NCBI GenBank assembly: GCA_037178855.1
Contig: JASJZC010000005.1
Span: 3,968,001-4,032,000 of the forward strand
DNA: 64,000 nt
Origin: Oscheius sp. JU75
Taxonomy: Eukaryota > Nematoda > Chromadorea > Rhabditida > Rhabditidae
Direction of reading: 5' to 3'
Shown: positions 23,706 through 35,700 of the stretch, piece after piece
Position numbering within the stretch: position 1 is the stretch's first letter
Layout: each line of letters begins with the position of its first letter
Made by a program: the position numbers and the translations under genes
The notes under the pieces: model-generated
What the model was told of the DNA's origin: nothing
What the model saw: the letters and a program-made list of their open reading frames with translations, nothing else
Database searches by the model: none

Positions 23706-26700
23706 ATGTTACGACTCTTGGCAGCCGGTTGGCTGCTCTCTTCTCTCGTTTCCTCGGCCACCTTTCCCTGTGGTCCCAGTTTCACACCTTGTGATGTGGT
23801 CAAAGCATTCGGTTCAAGGACTAGAGGTGCTTTTTGCTTTTATTGGGAGACTGCCAGTTTTTCAGAGTTTCATGCGATCACAGACGGCTTTTTAGAGGAG
23901 AAGGACGATACCAAAAAGAAAGAGGTAAGTATTATAGGTGTTCTTCTAAAAAGTCTTTTCAGATTCTGAAATCTATTTCTCACGACAAGATCTTGATAGC
24001 AGCTAGAGATGCTGTGACTGAAGTAGAAAGAACGTTTAACAAGACAGAGAAAGATCTCTTGCGAGAAATTACGGCTCGTTCCTTCTCACCAGCCGAACTG
24101 TCATGGTCCCGTTTCACACGGGCCGACCAGTATTCCAAATATCTCTCCTATTCTGCATTGGTTTCTATCCGAACAGCCCAACGATTAGCGAGGTGATCAG
24201 TTGTGATTCCCGATCAGAGATGCCATTTCAGTTCGGTCCCAACAAAAGCAATCGACATGATGCCGTTCTTCCCGACCCAGGGGACGGACATAGCCAATAC
24301 ATGTCCAGTTGGGCAGATCGAGGAATGTGTGGCCGGCAAATACAGATCTTATTCGGGACATTGCAACAATATACTGAAACCCCTTCAAGGAGCTGTTTAC
24401 GAACCACTGAAACGTCTTCTTTCAGCTGACTATGCTGACAGTTTGTGGTTGTAATGATTCATCACCAGAGTCTCTTTTTTAGAAATATCTAATCCACGTG
24501 TTTCGGCCTCCGGAGCTCCATTAACTTCTGCTGCAGTCGTCTCCCAACTGTTCACACCTTCTCCCAAAGGGCACGCCTCATGTTCTCTTCTTTTGGCACA
24601 ATGGGCTGCCTTCATCTATGATGATCTTGCTCACGTTGGAAGCAACAGACTTATCAAAGACGGATTCTTCTCTGGATCAGAACATTATCCTCTTCCTTGC
24701 TGTCGCGATGGATTGGACCACAGCGAGTGCTACCCGATCCGATATGTCAACTCGAGAGGCGAAGGTATTTCGGTATAAATACATTCACATTTTGTTAGCC
24801 CAATGTGCCACCTACTCGCGATCAATGGCTGTTCCTCGAGAGAACTGTACCCTCGGACCGAGAGAACAGGGCAACATGGTGAGCAGCTACTTGGATGGTA
24901 GTCAGATATACGGTTCCATAACAGATACTGTCAATCGGTTGAGAAAGTTCACTGATGGTACTGTTGATTAAAGTTTTGTAATATGATTTTAGGGAAGTTG
25001 AACGTCCGCCAGTTGCCAGGGCAGACAGCTCAGTTCGGTCTCCCAGTCGGAGCACCCGATTCCGAATCGGATTGTCGCTCGAAGAGTTCTTCGCAGCCTT
25101 GCTTCCTTGCCGGATCTCATCGAATAAACTTCCTTCCATCTTCATCTGCCATGTACACTCTCTGGATTCGACAACACAATTTTGTAGCTGACAAGTTACA
25201 GGTAGCCTTATTTTAAATGGAAACTAGTTTTAGATTTTCAATCCATTTTGGACAGACGAAAAGCTGTTCCAAGAGGCAAGAAGAGTTGTCATCGCTCAAC
25301 TCCAGCACATCACTTTCACCGAGTTCTTGCCAATGCTGATTGGAAAGGAAAATATGGCCAGATACAACATTCAACCAAGAAGTCATGGATTTGACAGCAG
25401 CTACGACATGGTAGGTCCACCCTTGAGAATTTTACAGTTTTACATCAGAATATCGATGGATCTACTCTAAACTCTTTTGCCGCCGCAGCTGGGCAGTTCT
25501 TCTTGTCTCTTCTTCCGGACGATGTCATAATGATGAACAAGGATGGAAGTACTGGGAAAAAGGAATCCCTTATCAAGGTATCAAACAATTTAGGCAGCAA
25601 ATCATAAGTTTAAGTTGTTCAATGATCCCTCGTCTCTATATCAGCGGGGTCGAGTCGAAAGTGTCATCCGTGGACTACTCCTATCGCCGATTCTCAAACC
25701 AGGTCTACACATTTCTCCACAGTTGAAAGACACTTTCGGTAAGTGAAAATGAGCAGACGAGGGATCCTTTTAGCCGGTTTCGGGAAAGGTCTCGACTTGG
25801 CAGCAATGATTGTTCAGATGGGAAGAGACCACGGGCTTCCTGGCTATCTCTCTTGGAGAAGACATTGCAACTTGGAGAATGCGCAGTCCTTTGCTGCTCT
25901 CCAAGCTCACGTTTGTTCTTTTAAAATATTGTTATGTTTTGTTCAGTTCAAAGACTCGGTCAACGCCAGTGAACTGGCTCTAGTCTACGAGTCTCCCGAA
26001 GATATTGACCTTTTTGTCGGTGGTCTGGCTGAACAGACGACTGCAGGAGCCATTCTCGGACCAACGTTCTCCTGTATCTTTGCCAAACAACTACAAAGAG
26101 TTTCGGAAATTAGTTTATTCTCAAAAGGTGTTTCAGACTAAACGAGCTGATAGATTCTGGTACGAGAACTTCATCTATCCATCAGCATTCACCAAAGAGC
26201 AACTGGACGAGATTCGCAAGACATCTTTAGCCAGAATCATTTGCGACAACTCGGATGGAATTGACTCCGTCCAGCAACATGTTTTCTCCCTCCCCGATGA
26301 TTTTGGGTATGTTTACATTGTTATATCAAAATACCCATTTAGAAACTGTCCAATATCTTGTTCCTCTACCATAATCGGAGGCGTAGACTTTTCGGCCTGG
26401 AAAGACATCGAGCAACACAGATCTCTCCCAATAACCAAGGTCAGTTCAACTCGCTGATTTTATAGTTCTGTAGGCAACTGTTGAAAAGGCCATTCGTCTT
26501 GGACTGGCCCAGTACAATCGACTGCAAGAGGCAGAAGGCAGAAGAATGTATGTCCCAATTAATATAAAAGAAACAAATATTCAGTGCAACTATACTTCCT
26601 CCAACAGTCGCTTCTCAATCTGCCGTTTTCTCCCATGCTGCCCTTATGGCTCCAAAACGAGAATCATTGGACATAGCCAGAACGGCTGGTGTTCTCCGAG

Positions 26701-29185
26701 AAGCCACACAGGTGCTTCTTTCTGGGTTGGTTTCATACTTTTCAATATAAAAGGGGAACCTTTGTAGAGCAGGACTAACGAACGATGAGAAGATTCCGGT
26801 CACTTTGGATGTCGCCACTCTACAACGACTTCTCCCTGAGATTAACGTCGAGGCGGTAGTCGGCAACTTCACGCCGTTCTTGGGAAGAACGCCACTTCCA
26901 AAAGAACAGTGTCTTCCACAGCCTTTACCTTGTGACCATACCTCAAAATATCGGAGTTATTCTGGCTGGTGCAACAATCTGAAAAATCCAAAGTTTGGAA
27001 ACGCCTTTGGACCGATGAGACGCCTTCTTGATCCCAAATACGACGATGGTTTGTTCTTTTTTTTCTAAACTCAGTTGTCTTAGGGTTTGACACTCCGCGA
27101 ACCAGATCTGCGATCGGAGGGGAACTGCCATCTGCTAGAAGAATATCCAATTTGGTTCATAACGACTCGCCCGTGTTCCACATCAAATTCTCTCACATGT
27201 TGATGCAGTTTGGACAAATTCTCGACCATGATATGATGCACTCTCCCATAGCCAGAGGTAGCCAATTTGTAAGAAGGCTATAGCCAGTTCAGGACCAAAC
27301 AACACGATTTTGAACTGTTCCCGATGTGACTCCTACGACAGTCTATCCGTCCACTGTTTCCCAATCAAAATCGAGAAAGACGATCCGTTCTTCCCTCATC
27401 AACACGACGACGGGTCTCCAAGATGTATGCCGTTTGCTAGAAGTCTTCTTGGCCAGTTGACTCTTGGGTATAGGAATCAAGTAGGTACTTTTGGGAATGG
27501 CTAAAAGAAGAGATCACAGTTGAACCAGCTGACTTCCTTCTTGGACGCTTCTTTCATCTACGGCTCGACGGAATGTGAAGCCAATCATCTGAGACTATTC
27601 AGTCAGGGAAAACTCAACTTCACCGACCTCGGATACAACAAAGAGGCTCTTCCTCAGGGCAATCAAGAGAGAGACTGTCGGTCAATTCTGAGCGACTCGA
27701 GGAAAAGATGTTTCGTGGCTGGAGACGAACGAAGTAATGAACAGCCTGGATTGACCGTTCTGCACACGATTCTCCTTAGGGAACACAATCGAATCGCCTC
27801 TCAATTGCATCGGATCAACAACTTTTGGACTGACGAACAGCTGTATCAAGAGACAAGACGCATCATCATCGCCAAGCTTCAACATGTTAATCACTTATTG
27901 TTCAGACAATTAGATATCTTCAGGTAGTGTACAAAGAATGGCTACCGGTTGTGTTGGGCTGTGAGATGATGGCCAAGTTCGATCTGATGCCGAAGAAATC
28001 GGGTTACGTGGATCAGTACGACGAGGCTTGTGACGCGAGTATCAGTCAAGAAATGGCCACAGCCGCCTTCCGATTCGGGCACACCCTCATTCGGGCCCAA
28101 TTTCCGCGAATGAACGACGTCTACAAGAACATGAGCGACCCGGTAGCCATCAAGGATCACTTCTCCAACCCGACCCCACTCTACGACCAGAACGTGGGTC
28201 ATCTCGAATCGCTCTTGATGGGACTACTTGGTGCTGAGAGTATGGCATTCGATAGACACATAACCGACTCTGTACGAAACCATCTCTTTGCCAAACCGGG
28301 CGGTCCATTTACTGGAATTGACCTTCCTGCTGTCAACATTCAAAGAGCGAGAGATCACGGAGTGCCGGGATACAACGACTACAGGTACCTTCTAGTGAGC
28401 TAAAAGCAAAACATATTTTAGAAAACTAGCTGGTTTGAAAAAAGTAAAGAATTTTGACGAGTTGAAGGACACGATGGACACCAGCGCTATTGCTGCTCTC
28501 AAAGCTGCCTATTCTCACGTGGACGACATTGATCTTTTTCCTGGAATCATGAGTGAGAAAGCACTGAAAGGAGCACTAGTGGGACCTTCTCTGGCATTCA
28601 TCATTGGAGAACAGATGCAAAGATTGAAGAGATGTGACAGATTCTACTACGAGACTGCAAATCCGATGGTCAGATTCACTCCCGACCAGCTGGCCGAAAT
28701 CAGAAAGACCTCAATGGCCAAAATGATATGTGCCAACAGTCAGTACGCCAGAAAGATTCAGCCAAATGTCTTTCTGATGCCCGACGATCTCGTGTATGTA
28801 TATTTTCATTCTTCACAACAGTCTGTTATAGAAATGCTCCGATGAGCTGCTCGGATTTGCCCGATACTGATCTCTACCATTGGCTGGATAGAAGTCAGTG
28901 ACAATAGCCCAACTGAGTAAAGAAAAATTCCAGAGTTCTGTGTGATTGACCACCGTGTTATCAACGTGGGGAAAACTAAGAGAATCACTCCGTGTGTCTC
29001 TTGTACCTGTACTACCGAAGGCTCAGAATGCCACTCGATTACGGTAGACCGATGCGATCGACTTCTGGAAGACTACACGGCCAGAGACCTCATCAAGGTA
29101 CCTCTTCGCTGGTCCTTCTTCTAAATTGTTTGTTCAGGACCCCGTCTGCATGCTTCAGTGTTCAAAGACGATTCTCAAAGGGTGA
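23706..29185 (+). CDS. secreted two-domain animal haem peroxidase; first domain catalytically degenerate
   Basis: A signal peptide ([20 protein letters not shown]) precedes two complete animal-peroxidase domains and a Cys-rich VWC-like end ([17 protein letters not shown]); about 1,500 residues by estimate. Domain 2 has every key residue: distal His in [12 protein letters not shown], catalytic Arg in [12 protein letters not shown], proximal His in AFRFGHTLI, plus REHNRIA, MPFARS and [12 protein letters not shown]. Domain 1 keeps the fold markers ([20 protein letters not shown]) but has AAFIYDDLA where the distal His should be, [13 protein letters not shown] at the Arg motif and AAAAGQFF in place of the proximal His. 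Domain 1 is thus expected not to bind haem normally. Exons run on in frame from one domain to the other ([11 protein letters not shown] junction), so this is one gene. Such enzymes cross-link cuticle or extracellular matrix. ATATATCAG directly precedes the ATG. Confidence 0.92.
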
Positions 29186-29336
29186 ACAAACGAGAAAATT
29201 GCAATATTCATTTGAAACGAGTACATCCCACGACCTTTAAATAAAATTCATTCATTTCCCACGATTTGCTCGATTTTATCAAGAGAGCGAGAGCGAGAGG
29301 GCGTGTTACTGGGATAGTTCCCATTTCGAGATCAGT

Positions 29337-30472
29337 ATGGCCAACAGCACGGAGCACGTCTTGACCAATCGGTAACTAGTTAGTACAATACAAAAACCTT
29401 GTTCAGGTACATATGTGGCTCTGTCATAACTCTGCTATCCGCTATCGGCTTGGCTGCAAACATCGCAATTCTTTTCTCGACTTGTGTCCCAAAAAAAAAG
29501 ACGATAATTTCACTCGGTCTCGCATCACTAGTCTTTCTTCTTCCGAATTTTCTAGTCTATCTACCTTGTTCCGTCTCTTTCTGTCCCTTCTACGACGAAT
29601 TGGCCATACTGCTTCTCTCGATCCCCGACACTCTCGGCTACTACACTTATCAACTCTGTTTGGTTCATCTCTCCGTCGATCGAATACTGATTTTCTTCGT
29701 TCCCAACGCTTCAAAAGCTCTTCAGAAGTTTTGGGCAAGTGAATGTTTTGAGATTAAACTAGCTTTCTCAAAGATGCACACAGTTGTGGCGATATGGTCC
29801 TCAGTTGTTTTGTTCACCGTATGTGGAACATGTTTCGGATGCCACAAGGTGTTCAATCCAGTCGGACTCTATTTTTCTTTCAAACTGACTTCTTCTGAAG
29901 GAAGTCCGTTCTTGAAAACATTCATGTTTGTTTGTAAGTTTACATTTATTCCAACGGTTAAAACACAATTAGCGAATGGTTGCGCAGCCGTCACCATGGT
30001 CTGTTACTTATCTGTACTCGTCCGAATCAGAATCGTTCACCGCCGATTAAACTCGTCTTCGCGCAAAGTTCAAGAGATATCCCTTGTAAGAGTAGTCTGT
30101 ATCATTCACAAAAGCAAGTCCAGGCACTCCAGTATCTCTTCGTGAGCCTCTTCTCATGGCTTGGATCCTTCTGTTTCTTCTTCCTCGACGATCTGAAGAG
30201 AATATTTAACAGTGACCTGACTCTTCTTCCAGTCGTAGTTAGTACAATCTCTCTCACTTCACATGCCTACATCTTCCTTCTCTTCAATTCCAAAGTATTC
30301 CCGAAGCAGGAATAAACTAATTCTTGTTCAGGTTCGAAAATACATCCTTGTGAAAGTTCTCAAAAAGGACACAACTCCAAAAGAACAACAGTCTCGAAGG
30401 AACACAAACGTCTCCATTTTCGGCACCGATCCAAGAAGCAATACCACTCGTCCAAGTGTTTTTTTTCGTTAG
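29337..30472 (+). CDS. nematode serpentine receptor (chemoreceptor-type 7TM GPCR)
   Basis: The first exon (MANSTEHVLTNR) has a glycosylation-type NST near the start and joins to YICGSVITLLSAIGLAANIA (TM1). TM2 reads LGLASLVFLLPNFLVYL. TM3 ends LCLVHLSVDRILIFFVP, with a DRI in the DRY position. Later segments are VAIWSSVVLFTVCGTCFG, SNGCAAVTMVCYLSVLV, YLFVSLFSWLGSFCFFFL and VVVSTISLTSHAYIFLLF. It is not closely similar to the tandem pair upstream, so it belongs to another chemoreceptor group (Srsx/Srx-like or similar). Ligand unknown. It ends only about 70 nt before the GH1 start codon. Confidence 0.82.
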
Positions 30473-30539
30473 ATAAAAGGTCAGAGGGGCGGGACTCTGT
30501 CTTATCACAACTGTTTGCCCTTCACTCTCTTTCTCTACA

Positions 30540-32310
30540 ATGTCCTTCCCGAAAGACTTCATCTGGGCAACAGCTGCTTCTCACTATCAAGTTGAAGGAG
30601 GGGGAATTCTACATGGTTTGTACTCTTTCAGCAAGCCCTATTCCAATCGCAGGTCGAGGGGAAAGCACCTGGGATGCAATACGCAAAGAGTCTGGAAGAA
30701 TAAAAGATGGTTCGAAACCGGAAGACAGTATTGGAGGATACGAGAGATGGGAAGAAGACATTCAACTAATCAAGAACCTCGGGGTTGAGAGTATGCGTTT
30801 TGTTTGTTAGTTGTGCTATTCAGGTGTCGCACTATCGATTTTCGCTCGACTGGTCACGAATACTTCCGAAAGGAACTATTGAAGTTGTGAATGAGGAGGG
30901 GATTCAGTACTATCGATCCTTTATAAACGGACTAATCAAGGCCAAAATCATTTCAATGGTTTTTCATTTTCACTCTTTCACACTTGTCTCTCCCTCAGGT
31001 GACGCTTTTCCATTTCGACTGGCCTCTCGCCCTGTTTGACCAAGGTGGATGGAGAAATCCTCTTTCCCAGAAGTGGTTCTTCGACTTCTGTGACCTATGT
31101 TTTCAAAAGTTCGGAGATCTGGTCAAGTTCTGGTTTACCTTCAACGAAATCGGCTTCCATGTTCTATCTGCTGTCTGCAAACTGGAGGTTTTTCAACTCA
31201 ATTGACGGATGTGAGACGAAAACAGGAATATTTAGGGAGAACCCTTCCATTGTCCAACTCGGCCAGAGCCGGAAGAAGGCGATGCGGCTATTTTCGTGGC
31301 TACACATAACATGCTGCTTGCCCATGCAAAAGTCTATAGACAATTTGAAACAGTATACAAACCGAAACTTGGAGGTAATAAATGGATAGTCATCTGACAA
31401 GATATAAATTGAGGAAAATGTGGAATAGTAACTGGCGGTCAAGGTCTTTGTGTGGGAGAGGACGAAGAGGTCAACTTGCGAGCGACAGACTTCAATCTCG
31501 GATGGAATGTGAGTTAGCAAATCACCAGAAATACCAAAAAGGATACAGCTGGATCCGATCATGTTTGGAGATTATCCGGACAGTATGAAGAAACGACTGA
31601 CTGGTCAAAACGGAACACCCAAACTGCCTCAATTCACAAAGGAGGAAAAAGTTCTTCTTAAAGGTGGAAACGACTGACTTTTCTTCATATCGAGTTCAGG
31701 GAGTACGGACTTTCTCGGAATCAACTACTACCTGCCACGTCTGGTTGGTCCAGGTAAAGGTGCTACTCTTTTGGAGAGACTAGGAGAGTATCAACTGTTG
31801 GAAAACAACTGGGAAAAGTAAGAGTTTTCAACGAGGTTCACTCTTTTCAGGATCAGCGGAGAAGGCTCTTGGTGCAGATTATATGCAGAAGGACTGTTAA
31901 AAATGTTCCGTCTATACCGAGATAAGTACGGAAATATCTCGACAATGGTAACAGAGAACGGATGTGGTGACTATCCGGGAGCTGAAACCGAAGACGACAA
32001 CAGAATCAAACTCATCAATGATCACGTAGCTGCTGTTCGTCAGGGTCCTTTTCTTCTTTATCCGTTGATGTAACTTCGCGTTCAGCTCTCTCCGAAGGAT
32101 GCAATATTTTCGGATATACTATTTGGTGTAGCTTCGATAATTTCGAATGGGATGATGGTTTCGGAGTTCGTTTCGGACTGTACAGGTTAGTGGCAAGTAA
32201 TATTGACGTCGTTATTTTGTTTCAGAATCGACCATCAGAATCCAGAGAAGAAGAGAGTTCCAAAGAAGTCCGTAGCCTTTTACAGGGATTTGATTGAACA
32301 ATTCAAATAA
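30540..32310 (+). CDS. glycoside hydrolase family 1 (cytosolic beta-glycosidase / klotho-like)
   Basis: The N-terminus [20 protein letters not shown] is the standard GH1 opening. It is followed by [27 protein letters not shown] and [15 protein letters not shown]. The acid/base glutamate lies in WFTFNEIG and the nucleophile in [26 protein letters not shown] and RFGLYRIDHQ close the barrel. Both catalytic Glu are present, so it should be an active retaining beta-glycosidase. There is no signal peptide and only one GH1 domain, pointing to a cytosolic enzyme like GBA3 or the short nematode klotho proteins. Introns are small, the first with donor GTTTGT. The internal exon around 31250-31370 reads in frame as [20 protein letters not shown] only when an ATATTTAG acceptor is used. 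Confidence 0.92.
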
Positions 32311-32737
32311 ATATTAATTAGTTCTCGAAGACAGCCGCCTGTCACAATATTCTATAGCGCTGCTGTTCGTCTCGGAAGGTTCTTTCACAACATATAGACC
32401 ATTTGTCCCACGCGACTTTTTTTTCGAAATGCCCAAATTTTCAAAATGCATTAGGTCAAAAGAATGGCGAGTTCCGGAACGCAATCGATATCGGTTCAAA
32501 ATCATCTCAAGTCTTTTTTAGCGGCATGGTCCACGTTTACCCGTGTCTTTTTGAATACGTCCTCGGCTGTTCTCTCACTTCTCTGATTTTTCGATGCAAG
32601 AGGAAAACGATTTTTCCAGTAGCCTTTCATATTCGAACTGATTTATTTTTCGAAATGAAACTTATCATACAAAACGCTTTGAGGTTTCATTGATTCATGG
32701 CAAAATTGCAGATTCCCACGATTCAAACTGGGTCAAA
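32311..32737. other. intergenic between GH1 and UBE2O
   Basis: No supported gene. A TTGCAG acceptor at 32706-32711 lies about 27 nt upstream of the UBE2O start and is a plausible trans-splice site. Confidence 0.5.
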
Positions 32738-35700
32738 ATGGATTTTCCATCGCCAGCAGATGTCTTCGCTGCCATGGAGGCGGAATTGGAGTCGTCTTCG
32801 GAATCACCTCTCTCACCGATGGACATAGACATCCCCGCATCTTTCAATCCAGAAGATTTTCCCGTGCCGCCCTGTCCTCAAAGCACAGAAAAAGCTGCCA
32901 AACAAGAGAAATATCAAACTGGTTAGACCTATTTTTTCTTTTTAATAACACAATATTGCAGTTAACACAGGAGAAAATCTGCAGAAAATGACCGGAAGAC
33001 ATCATATGGATTTTGTTGGAATGGTTACGCTCGACGGAAAAATCTCACTGGGAGCCACAGTTAATGGGTTGAAAAGCCATTCGCTCAGAAAGACCCCGAT
33101 AATGCCCAAGGACAGCAAGAGTTTTGCAGTAAGACTGTCTCTCTTTCCTTTTTTAAGTCAACTTGTAGCAAATGATGAGATACGACTACGGTGTTCTCGA
33201 AACGATGAGTGCAGATACAACTGTTGGCACGTTGAAGGAATGTTTTCCAAAGAAGAAACACGTATGTTTATCAATGTTGTTTCAACCAAAATCATGATGC
33301 AGATGATCTTGCTGGACCGAAAGTGGAACGTGAACAGCGAAGTCTTTCATCGCTCCAATCCGCGTCGATTCGGCCACGTCACGAATGTCGTCACATCTGC
33401 CGACTGTTACCTTCCAGATTTGAAGAGGATCGTGGTCGATGTCCCCGTAAACGAGGAAACCTATGTGACGTCATTCAATTCGAGCTATTGGAGACAACAG
33501 CCGATGATTTTCATGGAAAAAAAGAGAGGCCGAGTCATGGATGCTCTCTACGAATGTGTGCTGAAGAACGACTCTGGACATCGAATGAAACTAGAATTGA
33601 AGGCGCAGGGCTCTTTCGGCAGAATGCGCAAGACAACCGATCACAGGACGGTTCCATCTGTCATCACATCCGGAGATCGGATCACCTTCTCGCACACAGG
33701 TTAGCTACTTTCAAGTGAGCGATGCTTTCATACTTGTGTAGTGTAGGCGAAAAAATAGCTGCAAAAAACTGAAATAAACTAGCTTAGTAAATGGTAACGC
33801 TTTAAATTTCAGTTGAATTGGAACCTGAATGGCTAGGAGAAGTTGGAACTGTTGACAAGGTAACGGAATGGTTCGTCGAGAAGCTCGAACTGCAAAAAGT
33901 CTCTGTTCGTTGGGATCCGAGTCCTAAGCCGGCTAAAGTCTCGAAATATTGTCCCTCCGCCAGTTTCGGTATGGCTGAAGACGCTCCTTCGGCTGTTTTC
34001 GAACTCTTGAAAGACGAAACAATAACGAATTCGACCGAATCCGTTCAGAAGAAAGACACGTTTGATACTTCCTTCAAATCAACTTTGAACATTTTCAGAT
34101 CGAGCACTCATTCCACAATTGAACAGCAGAATGTAAATATAGCCATTGAAGCCTTGGAAGGAAAGATTGAAGCAGTCAAAGGATTTCTGGGCGATGCCTT
34201 TGGTCAGGCACTTCAATCTTACAAGAAATTACCAGACCCGTATCGCTTTCAGAAAAATTCTTCCATTCATGTGAGCTTTAGGAAAACGAGCGAAGGATCC
34301 TCGGAGCTACTCGGACAGCTGAACAAGATGCAAGATCAGTTGGAGGAGAGTCTCGCAGTGTCTCTGCAGCAGGGTCCATCATTTGTCGTCTTCGGTCCTG
34401 GTGACTCGATTTTCGACTCACCTTTGGTCAAACGAAGACGTCCTGATGGTGCTCTTGATCCCAATGAATGGATTGACGTCACCGAGCTACTGCCGTTTGT
34501 AAAGTCTTAGTCACTAGAAAAGATCGATTCAGACACAGTCTAATTCCGCCGAAGAGGGATGTGATCATTAACACAAAACTGAAACTGACTGGCAGCCACA
34601 ATCTTCTCTACCCCGAAACCTACTACAATTACCTTCTTCCGCAGTTTGAGAAACATCTGGGCCAGGTTTGTCACCGAATCATGTTTTTCAAATCTACTCT
34701 TAGAAACTAGAGCCAGTTCCTGACAATCAGGTCTCCGAAGATGCTCTGCTGGACACCTACGGAGAAGTCATTAATCGTCACCACAAAATCACAGTTCACT
34801 GGTTCGATGGGGAGGTCGAAGAAGATGTCAATCCGTCGGAACTGGAACAGGCCTACAGGAAGAACTTCCATCCGACTTCGGTCAATGTGTACAGAAATAT
34901 GTTGCTGCGAAAGAATCGACTTCCCAAGCCGAGGATGGAGGATAGAGGTGTGTATTCCTTTTACCAGTTGCACATTTTTTCCTTCAGCCCGGTTCGACAA
35001 AGAAAGCGCCAATGAGTTCGGTCTTGTGACGAAAATCAGCGAGGAAAAGATGATGACAGTCGTGTGGTTCAAGAAGGAATTCGAGGATAGTCCGCAGTAC
35101 AAAAAGACGGGAGAAGAAGTCATCTCTCAATACGAACACCGTCGTCATTCTCTTTGCCGGTGTCGCTTTCTTTTTACGATAGCATTTCATTCTTCTTAGG
35201 ATTCCTCTTCATGCCCACGTCTATTTGCCGGGTGATCGTGATCCAGAGAACATCTACCATTGTATCGGAAAAGTGATTTCCATGAATGATGACGGCACGC
35301 AGACTGTCCAGTACTTCGATGGTGATAAGGCCCACTTCTGGCCGAACGAGGCTATCGCTCTTGAGTAAGTTTTGATATCTTCGGGTCACCGAGCTCTCTC
35401 CGCGTCGGCTAGGTGTCTTTTTCCAGTAGCGATGCAGGCCTGTACGGCTTCGACGGGTATGCCGACTATGGCGGTTTTCTTAACTACGAAGACGATGGTC
35501 CCGCTGTGGACACCTGGGATTCCGATGAGGAGGAGCCAATCGACGACCCAATGACCGATTTTTCGTCTTACAGCTCTCTTGGCAGTTACTCGTTCGGATC
35601 AACACCGTCCGACTTGCACTCCTACCTCTCCAGCTTCCCTCCGTCCAGTTCCATCAACTTAGGACCGTCTACTCCTGCCACTTTCGAGATCAAACTCGGC

